From contig CAYUZU010000032.1 in NCBI GenBank assembly GCA_964448675.1, forward strand, positions 1 to 45,608: DNA of 45,608 nt, given 5' to 3'. Source of the stretch: CAYUZU01 sp964448675. GTDB lineage: Bacteria > Planctomycetota > Phycisphaerae > UBA1845 > Fen-1342. This document shows, in pieces, positions 33,092 through 40,841 of the stretch. The translations under genes were made by a program, and so were the position numbers. The notes beneath the pieces were generated by a model. The model was not told the DNA's origin and searched no databases. It worked only from the letters and a program-made list of their open reading frames with translations. Position 1 is the stretch's first letter; every line of letters starts with the position of its first letter.

Positions 33092-34090
33092 CTACCTACC
33101 TTCCTCGTCATCGGCCACGCCGTCCTCACGCACAACCCACTCTCCCTCGCTGACACGCTGCCAGACGGTCCCCGACAGTCCCGTGAGCGTGTCGAATATC
33201 CCATCTCCGTCGGAATCCTGAATCACCTCGCCCCGACGATTGTCGGCACCACGGGCCGCCGCGCGTGTACGTCCTCCCGGCGGGCCCCGCCAGAAGTAGT
33301 GACTCAAGCTGATGCAATACGCCTGTTCTTGGCCAGGGCGCCACGGCAGGCGTATCCACAAGTCCGGATCCGACACGCTGCCAAGAAAGAGAACGTCGTC
33401 ATCCGCCGAGGTCTCACGAAACACGTCGTAGTGACCGACGTTCTGGACGAAGTCGATCCGAACCTCGCCCATCGCCAGCGCCTCTTCCGCTTGCGTGACT
33501 CGCGGCAGACGTTGCTGCCCGATCGCGGTGTGAAAGCCCGCGTATCCACCGACCACAAAGCCGAGAGCCAGAACGAGTGCATACGTCACGTAGCGCCACA
33601 TACCACCCTTCTTATCCCGCGAAACGAAGGACCGTCCCTTCCGTATGCTTGGGTGCATACGCGCGCTCGCACCAAGTGCCTGACCACATTCGGGGCAGAC
33701 GCCGGTTGTATTGCCTCTGAGGTCATATCCGCACTCTGTACACCGACCCGCCGCCGCATGTCCCGGAGGGCGGCGCCACCGCACGACCATGTACGCGAAG
33801 ATCCCCAGTGAAGCCCCGAGCACACCGTTGATCACCAAGCCGTTGACGTCGAATACGGTGCTCAAGCGGCCCCGACTGTCGCGCCCCACCAGCTGCCAGT
33901 CGGTGGTCAACGTCCACTCATCCTCCGAGCCCCAGAACGGCAGCACGCGGTCGGTTCGCCACAGGCCTCGGTCGGTGCTCCAGACGGCGAACGGCCACCC
34001 ACCGTGGGCGGGCCCGCGGGGGATAGCGCTGCAGAGCACTGCCAGCAGGAAGCCGCCAACAACCAAGAGCAGGAGATATCGCAAGAACAC
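33092..34090 (-). CDS. Zinc-ribbon membrane protein
   Basis: About 332 residues if translation starts at the GTG at 34088-34090 (VFLRYLLLLVVGG); the frame stays open 41 codons further upstream, with less protein-like sequence, so the start is uncertain. TM1 is at the N-terminus, then a soluble region (VWSTDRGLWRTDRVLPFWG), TM2 (VNGLVINGVLGASLGIFAYMVVRWRR), a four-Cys ribbon CTECGYDLRGNTTGVCPECG, TM3 (MWRYVTYALVLALGFVVGGYAGF) and an exported C-terminal part ending in a calcium-loop-like DSDGDGIFD segment. It shares the ribbon with three other membrane proteins in this window. Function unknown. Confidence 0.65.
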   Translation of the reverse strand: MFLRYLLLLVVGGFLLAVLCSAIPRGPAHGGWPFAVWSTDRGLWRTDRVLPFWGSEDEWTLTTDWQLVGRDSRGRLSTVFDVNGLVINGVLGASLGIFAYMVVRWRRPPGHAAAGRCTECGYDLRGNTTGVCPECGQALGASARMHPSIRKGRSFVSRDKKGGMWRYVTYALVLALGFVVGGYAGFHTAIGQQRLPRVTQAEEALAMGEVRIDFVQNVGHYDVFRETSADDDVLFLGSVSDPDLWIRLPWRPGQEQAYCISLSHYFWRGPPGGRTRAAARGADNRRGEVIQDSDGDGIFDTLTGLSGTVWQRVSEGEWVVREDGVADDEEGR

Positions 34091-34376
34091 CCTCGCCTCG
34101 TACAGGAACCGCCGCCAGGGACCACCTGGGAATTGCCTGTGCCGACACCGACCTTCCCCCGCGCTGCAACCGGCAGACCGTGCCGCCGGCGCTGACCGTG
34201 CCGCCAGCCGCATTCTACCCCGATCCAGTGATGTCGGACCAGCCGCCCGGGCGATCGCTCGCCGTGGCGGCTTCTGTTATCTGTCAATCCTGTTGGCCCG
34301 TCCCCGCTGCCGGGCCGTGGTATACTCGACCGCGAGTCGAAGCACCGCACGAAACGGGAGCCCCGCCACGAAAATC

Positions 34377-34700
34377 ATGTTCCTCTGCATCGAGATCAAC
34401 CTTGTCCTGTGGCTCGTCGCGCTGTCCGGCTTCGCTGCCGATGACATCGATGCTCAGATCAACCAGATCGCTTGGCTGACGGATAGCATCCCCGTCCCGG
34501 CCGCCGTCCCCATCATCGGCCTCATCCTCTCCGCACTCATCCAGCACTGGGCCTACTACCGCCTTTACAAGGGCCGCAAGGACACGCTGCAGCCACGACA
34601 CCAGCGGCCGCGGAGGTTGCAAGCCGCGGATCGAGAACCTAACGCGCCTCGCGGCAGGAGCCAATTCACTTGGACAGTGATCGGCGCCCCGGCCCTGTGA
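34377..34700 (+). CDS. Small membrane protein, unknown
   Basis: A predicted 107-residue protein starting MFLCIEINLVLWLVALSGFAADDID, then a second hydrophobic stretch (VPAAVPIIGLILSALIQHWAYYRLYKG) and a basic, poorly structured tail. A TATACT box lies at about 34320-34325. The expected ribosome site is weak (GGGAG 17 nt upstream), so the start is uncertain. The first half is protein-like; the tail after about residue 65 may be chance readthrough. Not matched to any family. Confidence 0.45.
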   Translation: MFLCIEINLVLWLVALSGFAADDIDAQINQIAWLTDSIPVPAAVPIIGLILSALIQHWAYYRLYKGRKDTLQPRHQRPRRLQAADREPNAPRGRSQFTWTVIGAPAL

Positions 34701-34727
34701 GCCATCCCGTGATACCATCCACAGGAA

Positions 34728-35219
34728 ATGCCACCTGTGCGCTACACCCCCCACCTCACCACCTGGCCCGCTGCCGGCACCTACCAGCTCCGCCTGCGCC
34801 TGCTCGAGCCCATCACCACCTCCATCGGCCGGCTCGGCCGCTGCACCCTGCCGGCCGGCCACTACATCTACACCGGCCGGGCCGCCCGCGGCCTCGTCGC
34901 CCGCGTCCAGCGCTATCTCGCCCTGGCGTCCTGCCCCGCACCCGTCCGGGAAGCCCGCGTCTCCGCCGACACGCTGAGGCCGGCCCATCGTGGCGTTGTT
35001 AAGCGCGGTGCGCACCCCTGCTACCGCCTGCACTGGCACATCGACTACCTGCTGATCCACCCCGCCGTCATGCTCACGCGCATCGTGCTGTGCTCGCCCG
35101 ACCCCACAGATGAGTGCCCCATCCACCAGCAAACCGCCGGCCAGGTCATCCTCACCGGCTTCGGCGCCTCCGACTGCCGCGCCGGCTGCGGCGCACACCT
35201 GGTGCGCGCCGACGCGTGA
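34728..35219 (+). CDS. DUF123 (GIY-YIG-related) protein, 3' half duplicated downstream
   Basis: A 163-residue protein of the DUF123 family, related to GIY-YIG nucleases: GTYQLRLRLLEPITTSIGRLGRCTLPAGHYIYTGRAARGLVARVQRYL, later LHWHIDYLLIHPAVMLTRIVLCSPDPTDECPIHQ and ILTGFGASDCRAGCGAHL. Homologues are often about 130-150 residues. Here about 33 residues of non-conserved sequence separate RVQRYL from LHWHIDYLL, suggesting an insertion or a repaired junction. The final 189 bp (35012-35200) occur again, perfectly, at 36706-36894. AGGA is very close to the ATG, so a GTG three codons later is a possible start. Confidence 0.8.
   Translation: MPPVRYTPHLTTWPAAGTYQLRLRLLEPITTSIGRLGRCTLPAGHYIYTGRAARGLVARVQRYLALASCPAPVREARVSADTLRPAHRGVVKRGAHPCYRLHWHIDYLLIHPAVMLTRIVLCSPDPTDECPIHQQTAGQVILTGFGASDCRAGCGAHLVRADA
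35012..35200 (+). repeat. 189-bp perfect direct repeat, copy A
   Basis: Base-for-base identical to 36706-36894 (offset 1694 bp), read directly from the sequence. Copy A is the 3' part of the intact DUF123 gene. The two copies flank the PadR/membrane-protein cassette. Confidence 0.97.
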
Positions 35220-35326
35220 CAGAGCGACGATATGAACGGCGGCGCTCCAGTTCTGCCTAGGCCGAGAAGTGGCCACCTCCTGTGGTCTTGATGGGCCCAC
35301 TCGGGCACGTTCTCTCCGGCTGGGTG

Positions 35327-35355
35327 TTGACGCGTGCCAACCTCAATGATATGAT
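35327..35355 (+). promoter_or_regulatory. Promoter of padR-like operon
   Basis: TTGACG (35327-35332), a 17-bp spacer and TATGAT (35350-35355), a near-consensus promoter about 40 bp before the GTG start. The following tttgtaaggtttgtgag could be an autoregulatory site, but no PadR box was confirmed. Confidence 0.65.
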
Positions 35356-35397
35356 TTGTAAGGTTTGTGAGAGAACGTAAGTAGGGAGACTACCACC

Positions 35398-35700
35398 GTG
35401 AGCTTACCCACCACCAGGGAAGCTACCTTCCTGGCCATCCTCCTCAACGGACCGCGCTACGGGCGCGAATTGTCCAAGGCGTACAAGGAGCGCACCGGTC
35501 GTACGATCCCTGCGGGTTCGCTCTACGTAACCCTGGACCGAATGGAGGATGCCGGATGGGTGAAGTCCTGGCTGGGCGAGGAGACGCATGAGCGCGGAGG
35601 GAATCGCCGGCGGTATTTCCGCCTCACGGCTTCCGGACACCGGGCCTACGACTTGGTTTGCCTCGCCATCCAGCCGCGAGCGGAAGGGAGGCCCGGGTGA
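35398..35700 (+). CDS. PadR-family transcriptional regulator
   Basis: A 100-residue winged-helix protein starting at GTG: TREATFLAILLNGPRYGRELSKAYKERTGRTIPAGSLYVTLDRMEDAGWVKSWLGEE, then RRRYFRLTASGHRAYDL. This is the PadR DNA-binding core without a long C-terminal dimerisation helix (short PadR class). Its stop overlaps the GTG start of the next gene (GTGA), so the two are translationally coupled. Short PadR genes in planctomycetes and acidobacteria usually precede a membrane protein gene, as here. It lies between two 189-bp direct repeats. Confidence 0.9.
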   Translation: MSLPTTREATFLAILLNGPRYGRELSKAYKERTGRTIPAGSLYVTLDRMEDAGWVKSWLGEETHERGGNRRRYFRLTASGHRAYDLVCLAIQPRAEGRPG

Positions 35701-36494
35701 GCGAGTCAGCCAGAACCGTACTGAAGAGAATCGCCGAAAACCGCCGCGCGCTGGCCAATGCCCGTGCGCCGATCACGCGCCGCATGAAGTTGATGTCACG
35801 GGGATATCGTGGACGGGGGATTTCCGTGTCCACGCGTGTTGCCCTTTGGCATTGTGCGACACGCAAGTTCCCAATTCCATCGTCCCTCGAGCGATCGGTC
35901 GTTCTCTCAGAGGACCCGGTGTTGCGCGACGAGTTGATCCTGCGTTTCACAGAGGCATACGGTGCTCGAACGGCATTCTGGGCCGCCGGCGCTCGAGCGT
36001 GCGCAGCAGGCGAGCCATTGCCACCCGATGTGCCGGCGCCATGCACCACAGTCCGCCTTTGGACGCTGGTTTGCTCCCTGCTGACGATCGCGAATGTCTG
36101 CTCCTACGTGCTTCAAGGCCGGCTGTCGCCGTTGCAACTCCCGCACGCGATCCAGGCCGCGCTTGGCGGTCGGCTGGGGCTTGATCGCGCTGGGTCACTC
36201 GTGGCTCGCCCCGCGAAGCGCGTAGCTTGCTGCAGACCGGCCGTATCCGACGGCCTCCGAAACTGGATGAACTTGTTCACGATGTGGGTGCCACGCAAAT
36301 ACCGCGAGCCTCTGCGCGGTGATCTCTGGGAGGACTGCTGCGAACTCCAGGATCTTGGCCGCGGCCAGTGCGCCATGATTGTGCACATCATCTGGCAGAC
36401 GATTCTCGCGTTGTTTTCGATTACGTCAGGGCAGGTCGGACGTTGGGCGCAGTGCCTCTTCTTCTGGCTCTTGGGAGTGTCCTCGAGCAGCTGA
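35697..36494 (+). CDS. PadR-coupled membrane protein, unknown
   Basis: About 265 residues starting at GTG, with GGGAGG just upstream and a 4-bp overlap with the PadR stop. The N-terminal half is soluble and basic. A helix at about 122-142 (LWTLVCSLLTIANVCSYVL) and a C-terminal helical pair (IVHIIWQTILALFSI, CLFFWLLGV) are hydrophobic. The segment WVPRKYREPLRGDLWEDCCELQDLGRGQCAMIVHIIWQ resembles the 'P..yRe.l.GDL.Ee' signature near the membrane helix of PadR-linked permease-prefix proteins. It is Cys-rich for its size. It is probably the membrane effector or sensor of the PadR pair. No transport core is visible. Confidence 0.65.
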   Translation: MSESARTVLKRIAENRRALANARAPITRRMKLMSRGYRGRGISVSTRVALWHCATRKFPIPSSLERSVVLSEDPVLRDELILRFTEAYGARTAFWAAGARACAAGEPLPPDVPAPCTTVRLWTLVCSLLTIANVCSYVLQGRLSPLQLPHAIQAALGGRLGLDRAGSLVARPAKRVACCRPAVSDGLRNWMNLFTMWVPRKYREPLRGDLWEDCCELQDLGRGQCAMIVHIIWQTILALFSITSGQVGRWAQCLFFWLLGVSSSS

Positions 36495-36705
36495 AGAGCG
36501 CCGCGCGACATGCCGAGGCAGATCCAATAGTCACTGCGGGGGTGGTCCACGCCATGGCCGCACGGTGCACGACTCTTCCGTTGGCACATTGGCGTTTCAG
36601 CGCCCTCACGCCCTATCCTGTGTGCGCCGCGGGTGTTTGATTGCGAACGAGGGGGCTTTGGCCGGCTCCTCGCGCTCGGCGAACTCGGCAGGTACCAACC
36701 CCCTT

Positions 36706-36913
36706 GCACCCCTGCTACCGCCTGCACTGGCACATCGACTACCTGCTGATCCACCCCGCCGTCATGCTCACGCGCATCGTGCTGTGCTCGCCCGACCCCA
36801 CAGATGAGTGCCCCATCCACCAGCAAACCGCCGGCCAGGTCATCCTCACCGGCTTCGGCGCCTCCGACTGCCGCGCCGGCTGCGGCGCACACCTCCTGCG
36901 CGTCCGCGCCTGA
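36706..36913 (+). pseudogene. DUF123 C-terminal fragment (duplicate)
   Basis: The last ~65 residues of the DUF123 gene (HPCYRLHWHIDYLL ... GAHL) are repeated in frame, with a stop at 36913. The GIY-YIG-like N-terminal half is missing and upstream sequence is unrelated. 189 bp (36706-36894) are identical to 35012-35200, so the duplication is recent or maintained by gene conversion. A short frame with a TTG start could run through it, but it is best read as a remnant. Confidence 0.85.
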
Positions 36914-37125
36914 CGCCGCCCTCGCAACGCACCACCCGAACCCCCAAGTCGGCCGTGGCCGCTAACCCCTTGTCATATTTCACTTTATCACCGTATCACC
37001 CATCCACGCCCGCCTTCCCGCCCAGACGCCCCGCGCCGCCCCACCTACACACACGCCCCGCAACCCGCTATCATGCATGGTTCTTTGTAATCCCGAGCCG
37101 CCAACCCGCCTGTACGGAGGCGAAA

Positions 37126-37839
37126 ATGCGCGACGGCGTCGCCAGCCCGACCACCACCACCCCACAACCCGCTGTCGCCGGCCCACTGACCGTCGGCGAC
37201 CGCCTCACCGTCGCGTTCTACACCGTCGGGTCCGCGGCCATTGTCGTTTTCGCGCTCGGCTGGCCCGGCGTCTTCACCGCCACCACCACCGCCCACCCCT
37301 TCGCGGCCGGCTTCGTCAAGTTCTTCTTCCTGGGCACCTTCGGCGAGATCCTCAAGCGTCGCCTGCGCACCGGCACCTGGAAGCTCGACCGCGCCCCGGC
37401 GCGGGCCGTGGTCTGGGGGCTCTTCGGCATGTGGTTCGCCCTGGCGTTCCCCGCCTTCGCCGCCGTCGTGCAGGCACTGGTCGCCCAGGGTCTTTGGCCC
37501 GCCAGCGTACCCGTGCTGGGCGGGGCGCTGTGGCTGGCGTTCTCAAAGAGCTTCTGGCTTAACGGGCTGGGCATGTACGGCTGGGGCATGATGGTCACGC
37601 ACAACTACTGCGATTTCGTCATCGCCAACGGCGGGCGGCATTGGAGCCTGCGCGCCTACGCCGCCCAGGCCGACCCGCAGTTCCTGCTCTGCTTCATCCC
37701 CAAGACCCTGCTGTTCTGGATCGCAGCCCAGACGTTCAACTACTCGATGCCCCCCGCGTGGCGCGTCTTCATCGCCGCCCTGCTCGCAATCGTCCTGGGC
37801 TTCCTCCTCGGCGTGGCGCGCAAACGCCCCGCGGCGTAG
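37126..37839 (+). CDS. Multi-pass membrane protein, unknown
   Basis: A 237-residue protein with GGAGG 7 nt before the ATG. After a Thr/Pro-rich N-terminus come five or six hydrophobic segments: FYTVGSAAIVVFALGWPGVF, AVVWGLFGMWFALAFPAFAAVVQALV, VPVLGGALWLAFSKSFWLNGLGMYGWGMMVTHNY, FLLCFIPKTLLFWIAAQTFNY and VFIAALLAIVLGFLLGVARKR. The phrase KFFFLGTFGEILKRRLRTG and the W..P..TFNY..P...RV ending resemble bacterial Mpv17/PMP22-like proteins, but I am not certain. Flanked by the DUF123 remnant on the left and an AT-rich promoter island on the right. Confidence 0.7.
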   Translation: MRDGVASPTTTTPQPAVAGPLTVGDRLTVAFYTVGSAAIVVFALGWPGVFTATTTAHPFAAGFVKFFFLGTFGEILKRRLRTGTWKLDRAPARAVVWGLFGMWFALAFPAFAAVVQALVAQGLWPASVPVLGGALWLAFSKSFWLNGLGMYGWGMMVTHNYCDFVIANGGRHWSLRAYAAQADPQFLLCFIPKTLLFWIAAQTFNYSMPPAWRVFIAALLAIVLGFLLGVARKRPAA

Positions 37840-37999
37840 CAGTCGAGGCCCCAGCGGTCGTGTAGGGCGGATTCCACCCGCCGGATTCAGCATATAAGCG
37901 TCTATAAAATATATGGTTACACTTCTGCATCGCCGGCGTCCCCAACCCCCACGCGCCGAGTCGCGCTTTACTTTTGTTAATAATTGGTTTAATTTTTCT

Positions 38000-38028
38000 T
38001 TGACAAAACGCACCCCTGATCTTATCTT
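38000..38028 (+). promoter_or_regulatory. Promoter giving a leaderless mRNA
   Basis: TTGACA (38000-38005), a 17-bp spacer and TATCTT (38023-38028). The expected transcription start falls on or next to the ATG at 38035, and there is no Shine-Dalgarno. An AT-rich block (37965-38000) directly upstream could be an UP element. Confidence 0.7.
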
Positions 38029-38034
38029 TACTAC

Positions 38035-38346
38035 ATGAGCCCCACAAAGCCGCTCTGGACGGACTGGCTGGCCGATGACGAGCTCGCTTTCGTTCGCCGC
38101 TTCGTCATGGCCTCCGGCTCGCTCAAGGCCCTGGCCCAGTCTTACGGCGTGAGCTACCCGACCATCCGCCTGCGGCTCGACCGGCTCATCCAGAAGCTCG
38201 AAATCATCGAGGATCAGCGGATCACCAGCGATTTCGAGCGCCTCGTGCGGGCCAAGTACGCCGAGGGCCGCCTCGACGGCGAGACGCTGCAGGCCATTCT
38301 GGCCGCGTATCGCGACGAGCAGGGAACAAAGGAGGAATCGCAATGA
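38035..38346 (+). CDS. DUF2089-family putative regulator
   Basis: A 103-residue protein matching DUF2089: WLADDELAFVRRFVMASGSLKALAQSYGVSYPTIRLRLDRLIQKLEI. The SLKALAQSYGVSYPTIRLRLDRLI stretch is a helix-turn-helix, so DNA binding is likely, although DUF2089 is not well characterised. It begins within about 7 nt of the -10 box, so the mRNA is probably leaderless. Its stop overlaps the start of the next gene (ATGA). In many genomes DUF2089 proteins precede a small membrane protein, as here, suggesting a regulator/membrane pair. Confidence 0.85.
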   Translation: MSPTKPLWTDWLADDELAFVRRFVMASGSLKALAQSYGVSYPTIRLRLDRLIQKLEIIEDQRITSDFERLVRAKYAEGRLDGETLQAILAAYRDEQGTKEESQ

Positions 38347-38783
38347 ACGCCGCAGTGGTGCTCTTGGGACTGTGCAGCGGCGGCTTCGTGCTGGCCCACG
38401 TGGGCGCGGGCGGGTCGGTCGATCACGACACGGCCTTGCTGGCCGAGGTCACCCCCTGGTGGTCGGGGGCGACTGCGGCCTGGATCGGCGGCGTCGGCGG
38501 GTCGGTCATCGGCCTGTGCGGGGCGCTGTTGGGTGTGCTGGCCGGCACGGGTCGCGGGCGGCGTCTTGTGCTCGTCTTCGTTCCGGTGATGATCGTTCTG
38601 GGCATCGCGGCCGCAGCCGCCGGCGTGATCGCTCTCACGCTGGGCCAGCCCTACGCGGTCTACTACCCGCTGCTGCTCGGCGGGGGCATCGTTGCGTTCG
38701 TGTTCGGCTTCAACTACCCCTTCGTCATCCAGCGCTACCGCCAGCTCGAGTTCCGCAAGATGCACGCGGCGGACGTCGAGTGA
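38343..38783 (+). CDS. Four-helix membrane protein coupled to DUF2089
   Basis: A 146-residue membrane protein. GGAGG lies 7 nt before the ATG, which overlaps the DUF2089 stop. Helices: MNAAVVLLGLCSGGFVLAHVG, AAWIGGVGGSVIGLCGALLGVLAG, LVLVFVPVMIVLGIAAAAAGVIAL and YYPLLLGGGIVAFVFGFNYPFVI. It ends IQRYRQLEFRKMHAADVE, a cytoplasmic tail. The pairing with DUF2089 is recurrent, but the function is unknown. Possibly a membrane sensor that controls the regulator. Confidence 0.8.
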   Translation: MNAAVVLLGLCSGGFVLAHVGAGGSVDHDTALLAEVTPWWSGATAAWIGGVGGSVIGLCGALLGVLAGTGRGRRLVLVFVPVMIVLGIAAAAAGVIALTLGQPYAVYYPLLLGGGIVAFVFGFNYPFVIQRYRQLEFRKMHAADVE

Positions 38784-38923
38784 GCGCGGGGCCGCGCGAT
38801 CCCAGGTGCAGATAGCCCCACCCTATCTCTCCGTCACGCTGTCGCTCCGCTCCTTCTCAACCCTCAGCCCCTTTCTCCACCGCCGGGATTCGCGATGCCA
38901 GCCGCTTCAGTCATAATCTCCCC

Positions 38924-39727
38924 ATGAACGTCGCCCGCTTCTACTGCCCCGAGCTCTGCCCCGGCACCGTCGTCCTCCCCGACGCCGAGGCCCGCCACGC
39001 CCAGCGCGTCCTCCGCCTCGCCGCCGGCGACACCATCGAACTCTTTGACGGCCACGGTCGCGCCGCCCGCGCCACGCTCCAGGACGCCTCCGCCACCAGC
39101 CGGTCCGCCAAACACCCCCCCCTCGTCGCCGATGTACACGAAATCCGCACCGACCCGCCGCCCGCCGCCACGCTCACCCTCATCACCGCCGGCTGCAAGG
39201 GCGATCGCCTCGACACCCTCGTCGAGAAATGCACCGAGCTCGGCGTCACGCGCCTGCTGCTCACCGAGTTCGCCCGCTCCGTCGTCCATGTCCGCCGCAC
39301 CGACAAGCTCGAGCGCACCGCGCTCGAAGCCTGCAAGCAGTGCGGCCGCAACCGCCTGCCCGACATTACCCGCGCCGCCTCACTCGACGACGCCGCGGCC
39401 CGCGTGGCGGAAGCAACGCTCCTGATCGCCCACCCGTCCCCCGAGGCCACGCCCCTGGCCGCCTGGCTGCACCAGCATCACGCCGCCTGGCACCATCAGC
39501 GCCCGAGCGCCCCGCGCGTCGCGGCCCCGGCCGCCTCACCAGGCGCGCCGACCGCCAGCGCCCGCGCCATCGTCATCGGCCCCGAAGGTGGCCTCACCGA
39601 CGATGAAGTCGCCACGCTCGTTGCTCGCGGCGGCACGCTCGTATCGCTCGCCCCGCACATCCTCCGCGTCGAGACCGCCGCCATCGCCGCCGCCGCCACC
39701 CTGGCCGCCACACAACCCGGGCAATAA
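38924..39727 (+). CDS. rsmE: 16S rRNA (uracil1498-N3)-methyltransferase
   Basis: A 267-residue SPOUT methyltransferase that methylates N3 of U1498 in 16S rRNA using S-adenosylmethionine. N-terminal PUA-like part: ARFYCPEL...DAEARHAQRVLRLAAGDTIELFDGHG. Core: LITAGCKGDRLDTLVEKCTELGVTRLLLTEFARSVV and CKQCGRNRLPDI. Knot: AIVIGPEGGLTDDEV and SLAPHILRVETAAIAAAA. Residues about 185-208 are an Ala/Pro/His-rich insert before the knot. Length is near normal (about 240-250). It stands alone. Confidence 0.93.
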   Translation: MNVARFYCPELCPGTVVLPDAEARHAQRVLRLAAGDTIELFDGHGRAARATLQDASATSRSAKHPPLVADVHEIRTDPPPAATLTLITAGCKGDRLDTLVEKCTELGVTRLLLTEFARSVVHVRRTDKLERTALEACKQCGRNRLPDITRAASLDDAAARVAEATLLIAHPSPEATPLAAWLHQHHAAWHHQRPSAPRVAAPAASPGAPTASARAIVIGPEGGLTDDEVATLVARGGTLVSLAPHILRVETAAIAAAATLAATQPGQ

Positions 39728-39810
39728 CCGGCCACGCGCAGGAATCTCTGATCCTTGTTCGTTGATCATTGCCATCCCGGTCGTGTTCCCGCCGTCACCC
39801 GGCACCGCGC

Positions 39811-40134
39811 TTACGCGGCGTGCTTCGCGAACACTGAAGCATCCGCCTCATCAAGGATTCCCACGATCAGATGGCGATCCCTGCCTTGCGGGCTCAGATC
39901 CAGGCGCAGCTTCAGATCGAATTCCCATCCGTCATCGTAGTGCCCTGTTTCCAATGGACGTCGCATCACAAACCTGATTCGGTGCTCGCCCGGATCATCG
40001 CCGGCATGACGTAACGCATCGTCCACTACCGGTATCGCTTCGCGCAGCTCGAGGTATGGAGCATCCTGCGGGCGCATGCTCGGCTTGTCCCGACCACAAC
40101 AGCCGGCAAGGAAGACACAGAGACACAACCACAT
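39811..40134 (-). CDS. Small lipoprotein, unknown
   Basis: A 107-residue protein starting MWLCLCVFLAGCCGRDKPSM, a lipoprotein signal with the lipid-bearing Cys in LAGC. The mature part (YLELREAIPVVDDALRHAGDDPGEHRIRFVMRRPLETGHYDDGWEFDLKLRLDL...) reads like a folded alpha/beta domain of about 85 residues. It ends ADASVFAKHAA. The ribosome site is poor and the frame stays open upstream, so the start rests on the signal peptide. No family recognised. It converges on rsmE. Confidence 0.55.
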   Translation of the reverse strand: MWLCLCVFLAGCCGRDKPSMRPQDAPYLELREAIPVVDDALRHAGDDPGEHRIRFVMRRPLETGHYDDGWEFDLKLRLDLSPQGRDRHLIVGILDEADASVFAKHAA

Positions 40135-40841
40135 CGTCCATTGTCCCCCGGCAATTGCGTGGCTCCTCCCGCGTCCTCCTCCTGGGCGCGCCCGCCCCAG
40201 CGCCCGGCAACGGGCGTCCCGCATTCCGGACACACGCCGCGGTGAGCGCTGACTGTGATGCCCCCGTCATGCCCGCCGCAGCGACGATCGGCTTGACCCC
40301 GGTGGGGTGGGCTGGCGCGGGGAACATCTCTGTCGCGAACCTGAACCCGCGCACCGAGCCGACCCACCCGGCCCGCTGCCCCAACCGTTCGGTGGCGTGC
40401 CGGACGTTCGTAGCGGCGTCTTCCGGCGGGCGACCGACCAACGTCGGAGCATCCTGCGCCCCCGCACGGCCGTGCGCCACCCGCGCCCCCTTCTACGGCT
40501 TGCATCCCTCAGTCGTCTTGCCGCCCCGCCGCACGCGAGAAACCCCGGGCCCCGTGTCCGCGGCGCCGCAACCTAGCAGCGCTAGTGATACTAGATTCTG
40601 CGCAACCGCGTTTCACGTGAAACGCAGTTGTCGCCAAGTGGCCCGCTGCCGGTTTTTTTGCGAACTGTGGGCCAGCGCGGCACGCCCGCTGGTCGACCCG
40701 CAACAGTCGCACGCCCGCGCGATTCCGAAAGCCACGCGGGAACGCGCCAGCACACAGCCGCACTGCTCCTCGCCGAGCCCCCCGCCTCCACAACGCGACA
40801 ACGGCCCCCCGCCGCAGGTTTGGACCAGAGAAACCGCTGCC
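40135..40841. other. Gene-poor stretch with parS and a zinc-ribbon remnant
   Basis: 707 bp without a convincing intact gene. On the minus strand at about 40195-40260 one frame reads SAHRGVCPECGTPVAGRW, the usual closing half of the planctomycete zinc ribbon, with no matching N-terminal half, so it looks like a decayed copy. A parS site is at 40610-40623. Small palindromes (CTAGTGATACTAG, about 40583-40595) precede it. Confidence 0.45.
40610..40623. promoter_or_regulatory. parS centromere site 1
   Basis: GTTTCACGTGAAAC, a perfect 14-bp palindrome equal to the core of the widely conserved chromosomal parS. It is followed by GCAGTTGTCG, which also flanks site 2 in inverted orientation. It is 220 bp beyond the 3' end of the leftward amrB gene. 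Confidence 0.93.

Noticed and set aside
36641..36913. An intact 90-residue gene starting at TTG
   Set aside because: It consists of 189 bp copied from the DUF123 gene fused to unrelated upstream sequence, lacks the catalytic half and has no ribosome site.
39995..40505. A leftward gene of about 160 codons between the small lipoprotein and parS
   Set aside because: Two overlapping frames compete and neither looks like a protein beyond a CPECG half-motif; better read as a decayed zinc-ribbon remnant.
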